A stretch of 64,000 bases of DNA from Tetrahymena elliotti 4EA. Its lineage: Eukaryota; Ciliophora; Oligohymenophorea; Hymenostomatida; Tetrahymenidae. Both the position numbers and the translations under genes were made by a program. A model generated the notes under the pieces. That model was given only the letters and a program-made list of their open reading frames with translations. It had not been told where the DNA came from and searched no databases. Position 1 is the stretch's first letter; each line of letters starts with the position of its first letter. Shown here one piece after another: positions 11,505 through 24,868 of the stretch. The stretch is from contig JH720313.1 of the NCBI GenBank assembly GCA_000231825.2, positions 127,522 through 191,521 of the forward strand. The letters run 5' to 3'.

Positions 11505-14500
11505 ATGATAATAATTTTCATTTTTTTCAACATTTTTTTACTAAAAGTTAGAGGATAGGCATGTAATAATTCATTCATTGATTTTTAAGGAAACTGCATC
11601 TCATCTTGCTCTACTTTGCAAGGAGCTGTTAATCCTTCTTAATTTAACTAAGCTTGCATTTGTCCTTCTAACGTTCCATATATTAATCCACAGAAAAATG
11701 GATGCATATAAAATTGTTCAATAGCAAATTCTTATACAAATCCAAATCCCTTAAATATGTAATGTATAATTAATTGTTCTCTTGCAATATCAGGTTCAAT
11801 TAACCCTAATTCCTATGGGCTTGCTTGTTAGTGTCTTCAATATGTTTCTTTTGATGGTACTTAATGTCTTACTACATGTAGTAATTACTTTTCGATCAAT
11901 AAAAAAGTATGTATTGATGACTGTAGTACCCTTGTTGGCTCTTAAAATCCTCCAATAAAAGGATTAGCCTGCATGTGCTCTGATCCAAGTTATTTTGTAG
12001 GACCTGAAGGAATGAGTTGTGCAGCTTCTTGCACAAAAAGTTATCAACATATTGACCCACAAAATAAATAATGTATATTTGATTGCACCTAAATTATTTA
12101 GAATTCTTAGAACCCCACAAACTATGGGCAAAAGTGTATTTGTGGTGGATCAAATTCCTATTTAAGCTTGGATCGAACATAATGCTTAGCTTCCTGCCCA
12201 AATACATCTACAGCAAATTCAGCTAGAATTTGTGTTTGCTCAATAAATCCAAAAATTTATATTGATTTGACTGGAAGTAGTTGTATAGCTACAAGTTCTA
12301 CAGCCTACATAAACCTTGATCCAATTTACCCGAGATTTATATTAGATTGTAGTTAAAATTTGAATGTTTAAAACCCAGGGTCTTTCAACTCTAAATGTAA
12401 GTGTATAGCTAATTCTCCTTTCATCAATTTTGATTAATTAAACAATTACTTTTGCAGCTCTAGTTGCTTTTATTATTAAAAGGCAGATATTACTGATACT
12501 TTTTGTGTAAAAGACTGTACTTCATTTACAAATATGGTGAACCCTTCTTAATTTGGTCAAATGTGCTAATGCTCTTCTTCTTTTCCATATCTTTTGCCTT
12601 CAAAATAATCGTGCAACTCTTCTTGTGGTAGTAATTATAAAGGATTAAACCCGAATGATAAAAATTGTTATTAAAGCTGTCCTGCTTCTTTTCCAAATAC
12701 AATTAACTCCCTAGCTAATAGCTCTTGCTAGTGCGCAGTTGGATATCCTTATATCCTTGAAGATTATAGTTCATGCGTAGCATCTTGCTAATACTATAAT
12801 ACAAATCCCTACAACAATGTTTGTGTGTCTAACTGCTCAAGTATTACAAATGCTATTAATCCTTAGTCTATTCTTGACTAAGGTAGGTGTAATTGTAAGA
12901 ATACTGATTTCCCTTATTTGAGTTCAAGTGGCAGTTCTTGTGTTTAAAATTGTAATTCTTCATATATTTCAATAATAGGTGATATGTGTGATCCAAATTG
13001 CAACTCTTATGTCTCTTCAATAGCACCAAGTATTAATGGATAAAGATGCTATTGTAATTCTCCTTAAAAATATTTATCTGAAGATGGTAAAAGTTGTGTA
13101 GCTTCATGTTCAAAATATCTTCATCCTAATCTCAATAGGTTAATATGTGTAGGTGATTGCACTAAATATGGAATGACTAACCCTGCATAACTGGGTTAGA
13201 TTTGCTCATGCTCCAATCTTACACCCTTTTTGAGTGTTAAAAAAGACATGTGCATATCATCTTGTCCAACAAATGCAATTCAAAATGGAAATGTTTGCTC
13301 TTGTGATACAAACTATTTACAAAGTGACAACTCTGCCTGTTTAGCAACATGCACAGACTACTTACATGCAGATTCGCTTTTATATCAATGTATTTCTAAC
13401 TGTCCTAAAGAAATATTAGGATCTTCAAACCCTCCATAAACAGGTTAATCTTGTTAGTGCTCTTCAGATAAACCTTTTTTAAGAATAGATATGTAAGGAG
13501 GATATTATTGTGATGTTAATTGCCCTAACTATTTTATAGGTAACTACTGTATTGATGACTGTACTTTATATACAAATATGTCTAATCCTTTGTAAATTCA
13601 TCTAGAATGTGAATGCTCTGATCCGACATAATTCTTAAATACAAAAACAAGGTAATGTGTTAACTCATGTCCTAATTTCATCCATGTTGTGAAAAGGAAA
13701 TGTATGGATAGTTGTCTAAGTATTTAGGGTACATAAGCTCCATCTAGTGGAAACGTTTGTGAATGTTAAGCATTGAATCCTATTTATGACTACAATTCAG
13801 ATTCATGCACAAATTAATGCAATGGTTACTTGCATCCTAATCCCAATATTAAGATATGTTTTAGTAATTGCCCAAATTAATTAAAACGCTCAAGTAATCC
13901 AAATAACAATAGTAAATATTGCTAATGCAGTGACTCATCTTATCCTTTTTATGGGGAAAAAAAAAACTAAGAGCCACTCTAATGTGTCAATTAATGTTAA
14001 AATTATCAATTCTTTAATTTATGCATAAGTGATTGTTCATAAATATAATATGCTCAAAATCCTGCCAATTTAGCTAAAGGATAATGTACTTGTAATGTTT
14101 CTGCCTAATTTAGAAATAACAATAACTACTCTTGTGTACCCACTTGCCCAAATTACATATCACTCAATCCTAAAAGTCTTGACTGTGTTGATGATTGTTC
14201 TAAATTTTAAAATGCAAATACACCTAACAGCTTAGGAAACAGATGCCTTTGTAGTAGCTCATTTAATCCTTATGTAAGCCTAGATGGATAAAGTTGTACT
14301 TCACAATGTAATGGATATTTAAGTTTTTTTAATAGTTGTATAACAGATTGTCCATCTAACATTCCAGGTTCTGAAAATCCTGTTTTTTAAGGTTATTAAT
14401 GCTAATGTGCTACATCTACACCTTACATTAATCTAACTAAATCTTAATGTGTAGCAGCATGTGGTAGTAATTAACAAGTAAAAAACGGAGCTTGTGTATG

Positions 14501-15188
14501 CTCAGGATCTAATGTATAGAAAAGTGAAGATGGATAATCTTGTATTAGTAGTTGTCCTAATTATATAAATCCCAATCCAAGTATTAAAGAATGTGTTAGT
14601 AATTGTTCAGTCTTTAAAAATTTTATTAATCCAAATTAAAAAAATGCTAAATGTACATGTCCTTAAAATTTACCAAATATTAAAAGTGACTTCTCTCAAT
14701 GCTAGGAAAATTGTGACTAGTAATAATATTTACATGTTAGTACTAAATATCTACTATGTGTATAAGATTGCCCATCAAGCATACCAGGATCAATCAACCC
14801 AACTTAATACTAATAAAGATGTATATGCTCTTAAGAAACACCTTTACTAAGTGCTGATTAAACATAATGCACTTCAGCTTGCTCTGGTGACTAATTTACT
14901 AATTTAAATAATACTGAATGCATTGAAAGCTGTATCTAATCGAACACTATATCGTAAGGAACTAAATGTGTATGCAAATCAAATTATCTAATAAATTTCG
15001 ATTACTCAGGTTGTGTAGAAACTTGTCCATAATATACTTAAAATATCTCTGGGTATTGTAAATGCATTAATGGTATTGATAGCTCAACAAAATCATGTGT
15101 ACAAACAAGTACAACAACTTCAACTTTCTCAATAAATTTAAATTATAAAAAAATAATTTGTTTGATATTAGTAATATTATTTAATTGA
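11505..15188 (+). CDS. Secreted cysteine-rich repeat protein, probably GPI-anchored
   Basis: A single exon encodes 1227 residues. The start was chosen because it gives a signal peptide (MIIIIFIFFNIFLLKVRGQA) directly before the first cysteine. The rest consists of about 20 tandem units of roughly 50-60 residues built on C-x3-C, then a short segment with NP, then C-x-C, about 12 residues, C-x3-C and an aromatic stretch such as NYL or KYLHPN. The C-terminus is Ser/Thr-rich (TSTTTSTFS), then hydrophobic with no cytoplasmic tail (IICLILVILFN), which is the layout of a GPI-anchor signal. The architecture resembles ciliate immobilization antigens and Giardia-type variable surface proteins, but I cannot assign a family. 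It is probably a disulfide-rich coat protein on the cell or ciliary surface. Confidence 0.88.
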
Positions 15189-16024
15189 TTAAAAAAATAT
15201 TAATAATACTTAACATAAATTTAAAACTCCTTTTTTTTTTAAGTAAAAATTATTCTTTTAGTTATTATCCTTATACTCTCTTTCAAATTTTATTTTAGTT
15301 TAATCAAATATTTATTTTTAAGATTATTAATTTTCAAAATTTGATTTGGTTTAATTTCATATAATTAAAACATAGATAATCTATTTCATATAGGAATAAA
15401 ATCACATTAATTTAATAAAATTAAGACAACAAAATCAATTAGAATTTTTATTTTAATTTCATAATAATTATTTTTAAGTCAAATTAATATTTGTATTATT
15501 TCACAATAAAATAATGGCTTTATATTTTATTTAGGTTTTCTTTAATTTAAAAAACCTACTTCTCTTTTTATCATAAAAATTCTTCAAACAATATTTTATG
15601 ATAAATCAATTAAAAAATTGAAAAATCTTTAAATTATTTTTAAACAAATACTTGTTAAGTAATATCAATTGGTCTTAAGAGTTATTAGTATATTATTTTA
15701 CTTTTAAAAAAAAGATCTTTAAATTATTTAATGGTTAAAAGTAAATATATTTTCAAACTGAAAAATCAAATAAATTTAGTGATAAATTTTAGATTCATTT
15801 TAAAATACCATACATGATAAATAAAATCCATGATTTAAAACAATCAAAATTCATTAATCAGAGTTTTTAATTTTAAAAATATCTAAAGTTATTGGTAGAA
15901 TTGAATCAGTTTTGTGCTATTCAGTAATTAATTAAAATAAAAAGGAATTAAAACTTGATTTTTACTCTTTTGTTTAGATAAAATTATAAATTTATTTCTT
16001 TTGAAAAGAAAAGAATTTATTTAA
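15189..16024. other. Intergenic region
   Basis: AT-rich DNA downstream of the surface-protein gene. I see no supported gene or element. Confidence 0.6.
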
Positions 16025-16897
16025 ATGGAGGTTTTTGATTCAAGCTAGGTATAAAGGCCTAGTTCTTAGGCTAGAAAATATTCTTCAACAAAATAGCATA
16101 AATATTAGTTTCTGAATTATGATACAATTTTAAATAAAACTTTAAACTAAACATTAAGAGGATATTAAGGTGGTAGTGGAATTTAAAATAGTGCTTCAAA
16201 GTTGATAGAAGATCAATATTTTAATAATTATGTGCAGTATAATATTCCTGATTAAACAATTATTATTTAAAATGACTCTGATAGTATCTTTCAGGATAAA
16301 AACAGGACTTTTTCACCTTATTTAACAAAAAATGTCTTAAATGAATAGCTATTAAAAGTTAGTAACTAGAATTAAAAAAATGATAGATCAAATGCATTTT
16401 CAAAAGAGACAAACTTAAAAAGTTTGAGAGAAAAAATGTTTTCAGTTGATTTAAATTCAATTTTAAGAGATACTCCTAAATGTAAATCATCTAGGCCAAC
16501 ACCATAAAAAAATCGATTATTAAATTAATCTAGAAAACGATAAAGTGATTCAGAATCATTGACACTAATTAATGTAGAATAATTAAGCCATTAAGAAAAG
16601 GTTAAAAGGAAATTTAAAATTCAATAAGAATAAAATGGTATAATTTAAGAATTAAATAAAAATAGAATAGTAAAATTATTTTTGAAATAGAAATAGATTC
16701 ATATTTTAGAAATACAGTTGGAATATCTCCTTTCAAAAGCACTTTTAGGGTAAAAAAATAATAGAAAAATAGGTTACCTGAGTCTTTTAACAAAAGAGCT
16801 AGTCAGCTTGAAGAAAATAACATTGAAAACTCCTATTCATCAACTTTTTATCGTATTTATTATTATTTTGAAAGGATATTAGAGGTAGGCAACTTGA
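16025..16897 (+). CDS. Hypothetical basic Ser/Gln/Asn-rich protein
   Basis: An open frame of 290 residues. I recognise no domain. The first 150 residues are polar and probably disordered. A basic central part (NRLLNQSRKRQSD and QEKVKRKFKIQQEQ) leads into a predicted helix with LKQKQIHILEIQLEYLLSKA and KELVSLKKI. The final 19 residues are unusually hydrophobic (FIVFIIIL) and begin at a GT in ATCGTATTT, so they may be intron read as coding; the true C-terminus could be a downstream exon. The next gene starts only 225 bp away on the same strand. An upstream TGA at 17087-17089 in that gene's frame argues against the two being one gene. Confidence 0.6.
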
Positions 16898-17122
16898 AGA
16901 AAAAATATATAAAGTAATTTCGTTATTTGTAGTAACAAGATCATATTTATTTACAACTTAGCATAAATTTTTGATACAAGCGTTACTTAAAAGAATATTT
17001 TAATATATAAAATACTAAAAATTATTTTTCAAGAATGCTTTTTTTCTTCAGGTCAAGTACCTCTTTTTACAAAACATCATTTCGAATGAAACTTTTTTTT
17101 TGCTATTTCCTAAAATTAAAAT

Positions 17123-19545
17123 ATGTTTTATAAAAAAGCTGAACAAAATTCTCTAATAGCAAATGTTAATTAATTTAGCCAATCTATAATTTCTGATGAT
17201 TAGTAGAATAGTTTGTCAGAAGATATTTTATTGAAGAATGAAAAGGAAAAGTAAAATTTAGAAAACAGTTATCTAATTAAGAAACTAAATGAACAAAAAG
17301 TTAAAACCAATAAAGTAGACTTTAGGTTCCCTCAATTTAATTCTGAAAATATATAAAAGGCAAATAATGAAAACTTATAAAATAAAATTTTCAACAAAGT
17401 CCTTCTCAAGGCTAGTTTGAACAAAACCTAAGATTGTGATGTATATTTTATCAATTTATATATCAATTGGTATTAAATAAATTTTTTAAAGGATAATAAA
17501 TCAAAAAGTTTAGATTAGATATCAAACACTATTCTAAAATATTCATAGTGTTAACCAATCCTTCAAGTAGATAACACCTTGTAATAGCAGTCAAAAAAGA
17601 AAATAAAAAAATATTCCAAGTATATTAATTACTAATTAAATAATTTTAACTAATAACCTTCTCCTCCTGGTAAAAAAAGCAATAATTTACTTGCTTAAGT
17701 CAATAATTCTTTAGTAATACAATAGAGCCCTATTTTTATTAATCCTGAATATAAATTAAACTATTCAATTTGCTAAGGTAATAACTCAAATCTCATAAGA
17801 AAAGTAATGTAAAAAAGGTAACCTCTGTGGAACGAAATAAGCACAACACTTTCTAATTATTAATTTAGATGGTAACCTACTTCTTATGGTTTTAATTTTC
17901 ATTCATCTTAAGAAAACCCTAAATGCCCTAAAGTATTTAATCACTTTGAGTTTCATAAACATCTATCAGATAAAGTAAATTTTTTACCTCTAAATATAAA
18001 TTTCATAAAATTTAAGCCTCTTCAGGTCTTCCAATTACTTAGTTTTAAGATAAATATAAAACTGAATTTAACATTAAAAAAAAACAATTCAAATTTAATT
18101 TAAAGAATTTTTTTAATGTTTTTTTGAATTTCAATTGCAAAAAACATCTCACTGTTTTTATTTTAATAGAGCTTTTTATTATTTAACGTGGTTAATTACT
18201 GTGTAAAAAACAATATCGATGCTTTTGAGTTCATGCCTCTAAGTTTTTATTTTGACTTTAACTAAGAAAAATTTGAGAAAGATCTTTAGAAGTTTTCTTA
18301 TCTTTTTGAAAGATTAAACTTTTACTCTAAAAATTATGAAGGCAAGAAAAGTTTTCTTTAAGACTAAGAAATAATACAAATTTGTCTTAATAATTTTAAA
18401 GAATCAATTGAAATTTCTAAATCAATAAATGAATAGAGAATTTAAAATAAATAGCCAATTTAACCAAAAACTAGTGTGGAGATAGTAGAAAAACAAATAT
18501 TGAAATAATTTTTGCTTATTTAAGAAACTAATTTTTTAAAAAGTAGAATGAGTGAAAATCTCTTTTCTAATTTTAATATTTGGGTATTGAAGCCTGTTAA
18601 CTTGAATAGAGGAAATGGCATAACAATAGTTTAATCTCTTAAAGAAATTAATAATTCAATAACCTTAGGATTCGATTAGGCAGCTTAAGATCAATAGAAT
18701 ACTTAAAAACTCTATTTTAATTAAACTGTACCAGTTAGTCCAATAAAAAAGACATTTAAAAGCAAACCCTTGTTTTACTAATTTATATTGCAAAAATATA
18801 TAGAAAAACCTCTTCTTTTTTATGGTAGAAAATTTGATATCAGGATATGGGTACTTGTTACATACACTAACAAGTTTTAATACTATTAATCTAAGTAATT
18901 TTTAAGTTTAAAATTTAATACTTTATAAATAAATATTAATTTTATATGAAGAGAAGGATGGGTGAGAACAAGTGGATATAAATTTGATTTAAAAACAAGC
19001 AACAAGTTTATTCATTTGACTAACAATGCAATTTAGAAAAATTCAGATCAATATGGACAATACGAAAATGGAAATTCAATTAATTATGCAATCCTCAAAA
19101 AATATATCAATTAACTTAATAATAGTGATAATTAAAATAATTGGGATCACCTCTAATAAAAAATCAGAAATATAATTAAAATCACCCTTTAAGCAACTGC
19201 TGACAAGATCAATATTTTTAATAGAGAAAAGTAATTTGAGCTTTTTGGTTATGATTTTATGATCGATTAATCACTGAAACCTTGGTTGATAGAAGTTAAC
19301 ACCAATCCATGCATAGAAGAATCCAGTGATGTTCTAAAGCAAATATTGCCAAGGCTTATAGGTTAATTTAAATTTTCCTAAAAAATACAACATACAATTC
19401 AATAACATTTTTTTAAAATATAGATGATATGCTCAGATTGACTATTGACCAATTTTTTTCTAAGAATTAAAATGACAATAAAAGCTTTTTCCCTTTGAAA
19501 GGCTATTCAAATTAAGATTTAATTTTTGAATAATTTGAAATCTGA
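17123..19545 (+). CDS. Tubulin tyrosine ligase-like (TTLL) family enzyme
   Basis: The model has 702 residues from exons 17123-17974, 18170-18894, 18952-19361 and 19424-19545. TTLL enzymes use ATP to add amino acids (tyrosine, glutamate or glycine) to tubulin or other substrates through an ATP-grasp fold. Recognisable blocks in order are [12 protein letters not shown] (about residues 273-284), [15 protein letters not shown] (from about 420), [21 protein letters not shown] (about 490-510), [24 protein letters not shown], and [11 protein letters not shown] (about 635-645) carrying the metal- and ATP-binding Glu/Asn. The first 270 residues are Gln/Asn-rich and not conserved. Each intron was placed so that these blocks join in frame; for example the 57-nt intron at 18895-18951 restores KEGWVRTSG. 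Whether it is a glycylase or glutamylase cannot be decided from this. The likely site of action is ciliary or cortical microtubules. Confidence 0.9.
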
Positions 19546-21418
19546 TTAAATGACTCTAAGTATAAAAATTAAAATATTTCTTTTAATAATTTGATTTCTC
19601 ATGTGTTCCTAAATCAATTTGTTTTTAATTTAAAAATTTTAACTTAACATATTCTTAAAAATAAATTATTGGTATTAATTCTTGGCTGATAATTATTAAT
19701 AAGACTAATAATCAAAAAATAATAGTAAAAAGTTTATAAGAGAATGTAGAACCTTAAAATAATATTTACAATAATTCTCTTAAAATAAATTAAGGTTGGT
19801 TGTATTTTCTTAGTACAAATTTATAATATGAAATATAAAATAATCAGAGTTTAGTTAATAATATAAATTATAAAGTTTTGTTTCTACAAAAGTAATGAAA
19901 AATTAATAAATGTATACATTTTATTTGAGTTGAGTCTCTTTACCTAGTAATATTATAAAAAAATTAATTTTTGATCAAACTTTAAAATTTTTAAATTATT
20001 ATTATAAAATGAGCTTATCTAAAAAAATCAATTTTCTAATTACTTGAAAGATTTATTGTATTTTTTGCATATTAAAAATAATAAAATATTTATAATTTAG
20101 GAAAATATTTTAAATTCAAATTATAGGAGAAAGTTATGTTTTATATATTTTTTAATTTTTGGTAGATAAATATGGGGAAAAAATGAAATAAATAAATCAT
20201 AGTCTTTACATTTCAAAATATTCTTTTAGAAAATTAAATATTGGAATAGATAGATAGTTAGAATTTTAATAATATTGCATCTACATTAAGTATTAAAATT
20301 AATAGGTTTTGATTTTGTTCAAATTTTTATTTTCTAAATGACTTATTCATCAAATTCGTCTCTTTTGGTTGATAATAATATTCTTGATTACGTTATCGGT
20401 TTGTAAATTACGTTTGATTTTTTAAAAGATTATTTATAAAATTGTAATTTTATTAACACTTCTTGAAGTATGTAGTTTGGCATAAGTATAATATAAAAAA
20501 GCATGTTAGAAATTTAGTTGAATGATGGTATTTAAACTTTCTAAAAATTAAATATATGCAAAAATTTTCATATTCAAATTGAATTCAAATTTGATAAAAA
20601 ATTGCTTCTTTGTCTTTTCTTTAGTTTACATAGATTGTTAAAATAAATATTTTTAAAAGAGTTCATAAATGAAAATAAAATTTATTAAGTGCGTAATCAA
20701 TCTTTAAAAAACATTTAGATGCTTTATAAGAAAAAAAAAATTGAAAAATTTGACAAAAATTGTAAACTTATTTTTAAGACTTTAAAAATTTTAAAAAAAG
20801 TAAAATTAAATAGTATTAATTTAGTGAATAGATTAATAGATATAATTACATTTGCATTCTTATCATCTAATACAATAGCTGGAGTAAAGAATATAAGCTT
20901 TATTATATATACAAACGAATATAAATTAGTATTACTAATTATTGAATTGTGTTAATCAAAAATAAGAAGGGTTTTTTTTCACATTTCTTTATTTAGTATG
21001 AGTATACTGAAATGAATATTTTGTAAAATTAACATTATTAATCAAGTATGTGAATTCGGTGTCGTTTTCTTGATCAGCAAGCAGATGGACTCAATAACTT
21101 GAATTAAAAAAACACAAACAAAAAGCAAAAAAAACCAAAAAGTGATTACTTGATATTTGATTTTTAGAAATGTGGAAAAGTAATTAGAAGGAAACAATAA
21201 AGTGAAAAAAAAACAAAAAACAAATGAGAAAGATAAAAATATTAATTTTTCCCATTAATATTAATAATTGTGAATTATCTATAACTATCAAAAAATAAAA
21301 AGAGTGAATAAGTATAATAAAGCTTGAATATATATATTGTTTTTCATTTAAATTAATCAACAATAATACACTCTAAAAGTTATTGCATCCATCCTACTGC
21401 TTTTTATTTTTTTCTAAA
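19546..21418. other. Intergenic region
   Basis: About 1.9 kb of AT-rich DNA. A short open frame at 20719-21020 lacks any recognisable domain. The last 300 bp, with runs of AAACAAAAA, probably include the promoter of the ELMO gene. Confidence 0.6.
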
Positions 21419-23704
21419 ATGTAGGACGTGAACACCAGCTAATAGCTGGATGAATTTTTAAAGATGCCTTCTTAACCGATGTTTGCAGCTCATGTTACTG
21501 ATCCTTCTGATTAAAACTAGATAAAACAATTTACTTTCGATTTTTAAAAATAAACTTCATAAAATCATGCTGACCTTCCTAATTTATTAGATTTTAATCT
21601 TGAAGATCCTAAATTATCTTCATAGCTAAACTAAATTTAACTTACAAACAACCAAAGCGAAAATAATAAAGTGGATCCTCAATCTCAGATTCAAAATATA
21701 GGCAGAACATAAGTATTCCCACATGTTCTTGCAGTAAAAAAGAATGTTTCAATATAAAATACTTATACATAGCACCAATATCCCTATGTTCACTAAAGTA
21801 GTGAAGATTTAAGAAGCTTGACTTAATCTTAATCACGTTTTAGCAACAGAAAAACAGATGCCACTAGCTGCAAAAATAGCATGGGCAGAGATTATATGTC
21901 ATCTTCTTTCTTTTCTGAGGGAGATGATTCTAATTTTTCAAGAAAAAATTCTGATGCTACTGCACCGGTTGGTTATAATCCATCAATTATATCTACTACT
22001 AGTGAAACTGCAGCACAAAAAAATTCAATTAAATTGGGTACTTAATAAAATAGTTAAGTATTTAATCGCTCATCTAATCAAATAAAGAAAACAAGAAACT
22101 CACTTGTGTGTATAGAAGACTTAATTTTTTAATAATCTTTACAATTAGAAGAAGAGGGACCTTAATCTAAGGTAATAAGAGTTTAAATACCTTCATAAAA
22201 TAATAACTTTTAAGATGAATCAGATGTTGTTGTAAATGAAGATAAAACTTAATAATCACAACAAATTTAAAACCCATAAAAATAACCTAGCAATAATAAC
22301 ACCAACAATAATTATATTCTTAGTAATGGTAACTCAGAATAAATTAATTAATAAAACTTATAACCTGAAGCTTAGTAAAGTATAAATAACTAAATGATTA
22401 ATAATATTACTATTCCAAATGCCTAAACATTGTTACAAACTGTAAATCAAAATAATGTACCAGACTTATTAGATGAAGGTTCGTTTATTAACGCAAATGA
22501 GAATATTCAATATTCAGAAGAATAAAAGAATTAAAATGATTTATCTCCATAAGAAAACACTACTAATACTTTAGATAAAGAAATCCCAGATAAAAGCTCT
22601 TCAGATTCATAGTTTCAAAACAGACCTCAAATGAATGTACTTAGACATTTAAATGAAGATGAGACCAGCAGTGATGATCCTGAAATGATTAAGCCAGCAG
22701 GTTTTACCATTCACATAGATCATCAAGAATAAGATGGAGATAATACCTCTACTTCAACTAAGAGAAAACGCAATAAAAATCAAGTTCTCTCTTACAAGAA
22801 TCATAATTATAAATAAATTACTTATATTGAAGCTTGGAGTCGTGTTAAAACAATGGATTTAAGCAAAGAAAAGAAATTACTGATGGTAATAAGAGATAGT
22901 ACATATTAAGGTTAGGGACTCTTCAGTAAAGTCTTCACTTTTTGTACTAATAACTCTTCAAAGATTTTATAAACTACTGCCTTGAACATAGAAAAGGATT
23001 AGATCTTGGCTTTTTCTAAAGTTGCATTTGATACAAGTGATTCTCTGCATGTCAATATGATTTATACAATTTATTGTTCATTAAAAAATACATAGTATTG
23101 CCCTCTTTATGGCCCACACTGGCTCACAATCGGCTTTAGACATGTTAATCCAAAGTAAAATTTTGAAATTGCAGGAGTATTTGGAGCTTTGCAAATTCTT
23201 GCATTTATTTTCTGCTATAAGGAATATCTTCTAGATGTTGTGCATTAAATTGAAGCTTTAAATAAAAAAAATGAAGAAATTCGTCAGTCACCCTAGTTAT
23301 TAAATAATTAATAAAACTAAATTAACTAGAACCCCTAAAACCATAATTCTTCTTAAAATTCATCCATTATGAATTGTAATAATTATGTTCCTGAAAAGCT
23401 TCGCTTAAAAGAAATAAATCTTTGTGTAGTAATGCAAGAAATATCAAAGCACGTGCTTATTTGGCTAGAAAAAGGACTACTTAACCAAATGATTAACATT
23501 GAGAAAAGTGTTATAAGTGTAGTAAATAAGATGTATTTTGCTACATTCTATATCTTTTATGAGAAATTTAAAAGAGAAAAATCTGGTTTCTTATCTATAT
23601 CTATAGCCTTTAAATCTACAATAGAATAAGTTGAGCAAAACCCAACTCAAGCATTAGAAGTTTTCAAAAAGAAAATAAGTCTTTACTATAAACTACGTGA
23701 CTGA
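21419..23704 (+). CDS. ELMO-domain protein with long disordered N-terminus
   Basis: A single exon of 761 residues; its second codon is TAG, read as glutamine. Residues 1-460 are Gln/Asn/Ser-rich and probably disordered. From about 468 (YIEAWSRVKTMD) to about 640 the sequence fits the ELMO fold, with the hallmark CPLYGPHWLTIGFRHVNP at about residues 560-577 followed by FEIAGVFGALQILAFI. In ELMOD proteins the matching segment reads W..IGFQG..P.TDFRG, and its arginine is linked to GAP activity toward ARF/ARL GTPases. Here it reads NFEIAG without that arginine, so GAP activity is doubtful and an adaptor role like that of ELMO1-3 is possible. An insertion of Asn/Gln (about 624-650) interrupts the domain. 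Confidence 0.85.
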
Positions 23705-24228
23705 TGAAAAGCAAATCTGTCTAAATTAAATTCCACCAATCAAAACTATAAAATATCAAACAAAATAATAATCAACTAAATAATTAATGACATAAATATT
23801 TTTCCTGATTAACTTAAAATACAAAATAAAATATATCAATCAACATATTTATAATAAGTCATACTATTAATAACTCTTAAAATTCAAATTAAAAAATTTT
23901 AGCAATTAAAAAATAAAAAAACTTACAAAACTTTTGTTTTAAAAATTAATTGCTGAAATAATTTTTAAAACATGTATAATATGAAATAACAGCTTATCAA
24001 TATGGATAGAAAGCAAAGAAGAATTTAATAAAATCAAATAAATAAATAAAAAAACAAGTAAATCAAATAAAAAATTAAATTAATAAATAAAAATAAGCTT
24101 TATAATAAAATAATAATTAATTAATATATTTAATTTCAACCTAATAAACTCTATACTTCAAACAATAAGCTAAATATAAAATATTCCTTTTCTCACACTT
24201 TATCAATATTTATATTTATTTGAATTCT

Positions 24229-24259
<31 letters not shown>

Positions 24260-24868
24260 TCTATCTTTCATCTTTCTATTTGTTTATTCTAATTTATCTT
24301 CTCATTCTTTTTTCATTTCATTTTACGTAAAAAATTGGTTATTTTCATTTTATTAAATTAGTGTATCATAGCTTTTACACTAATTATAAAAACAAATCTT
24401 TGATAACTAATAAAATTTCATGAAAATATCTTTATCTTAAAGGAATTAAAGTAATAAATAATTAGTCATAAATTCTGTCTTATTCTTATCTTGATTTAAA
24501 AGTTTTAAATTTATTTTCAAATATGTTAAATTATGTAAAGAAAATATTAAATATTCTAGTTTTTTTTCAGTAAGTTATAAAAGCTTTTATTAGTTGAGCT
24601 AATAAAGTTTAAGGTTGGCTTATATTCAGATCTATTTAAGTTACCATTCAAACACTAAAATGTATTGTTTCTATATCAATTTAAATAACATATTTCATTA
24701 GCTTTATTTATGAATTTGATAATTTCAAAATTTTGTTTTATTTTTGATAATTTTAAAAGAACTTTATAAAATTTTTTGAAAAAAGATAAAAAATTAATAA
24801 TATCCAATCACATAAATAGGTTTTTAAAAATAGTTTTAGAGAAAAATTAAAGCTTTACTTATTAGCAG
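23705..24868. other. Intergenic region
   Basis: About 1.2 kb of AT-rich DNA with long runs of AAATAAATAAAT near 24030-24110 and a TTTA microsatellite at 24228-24260. I see no supported gene. Confidence 0.6.
24228..24260. repeat. (TTTA)n microsatellite
   Basis: About eight uninterrupted copies of the tetranucleotide TTTA upstream of the kinesin gene. Confidence 0.9.

Noticed and set aside
20719..21020. Open frame with hydrophobic stretch (INLVNRLIDIITFAFL)
   Set aside because: Composition follows the local AT bias, no family resemblance, and no neighbouring exon in phase.
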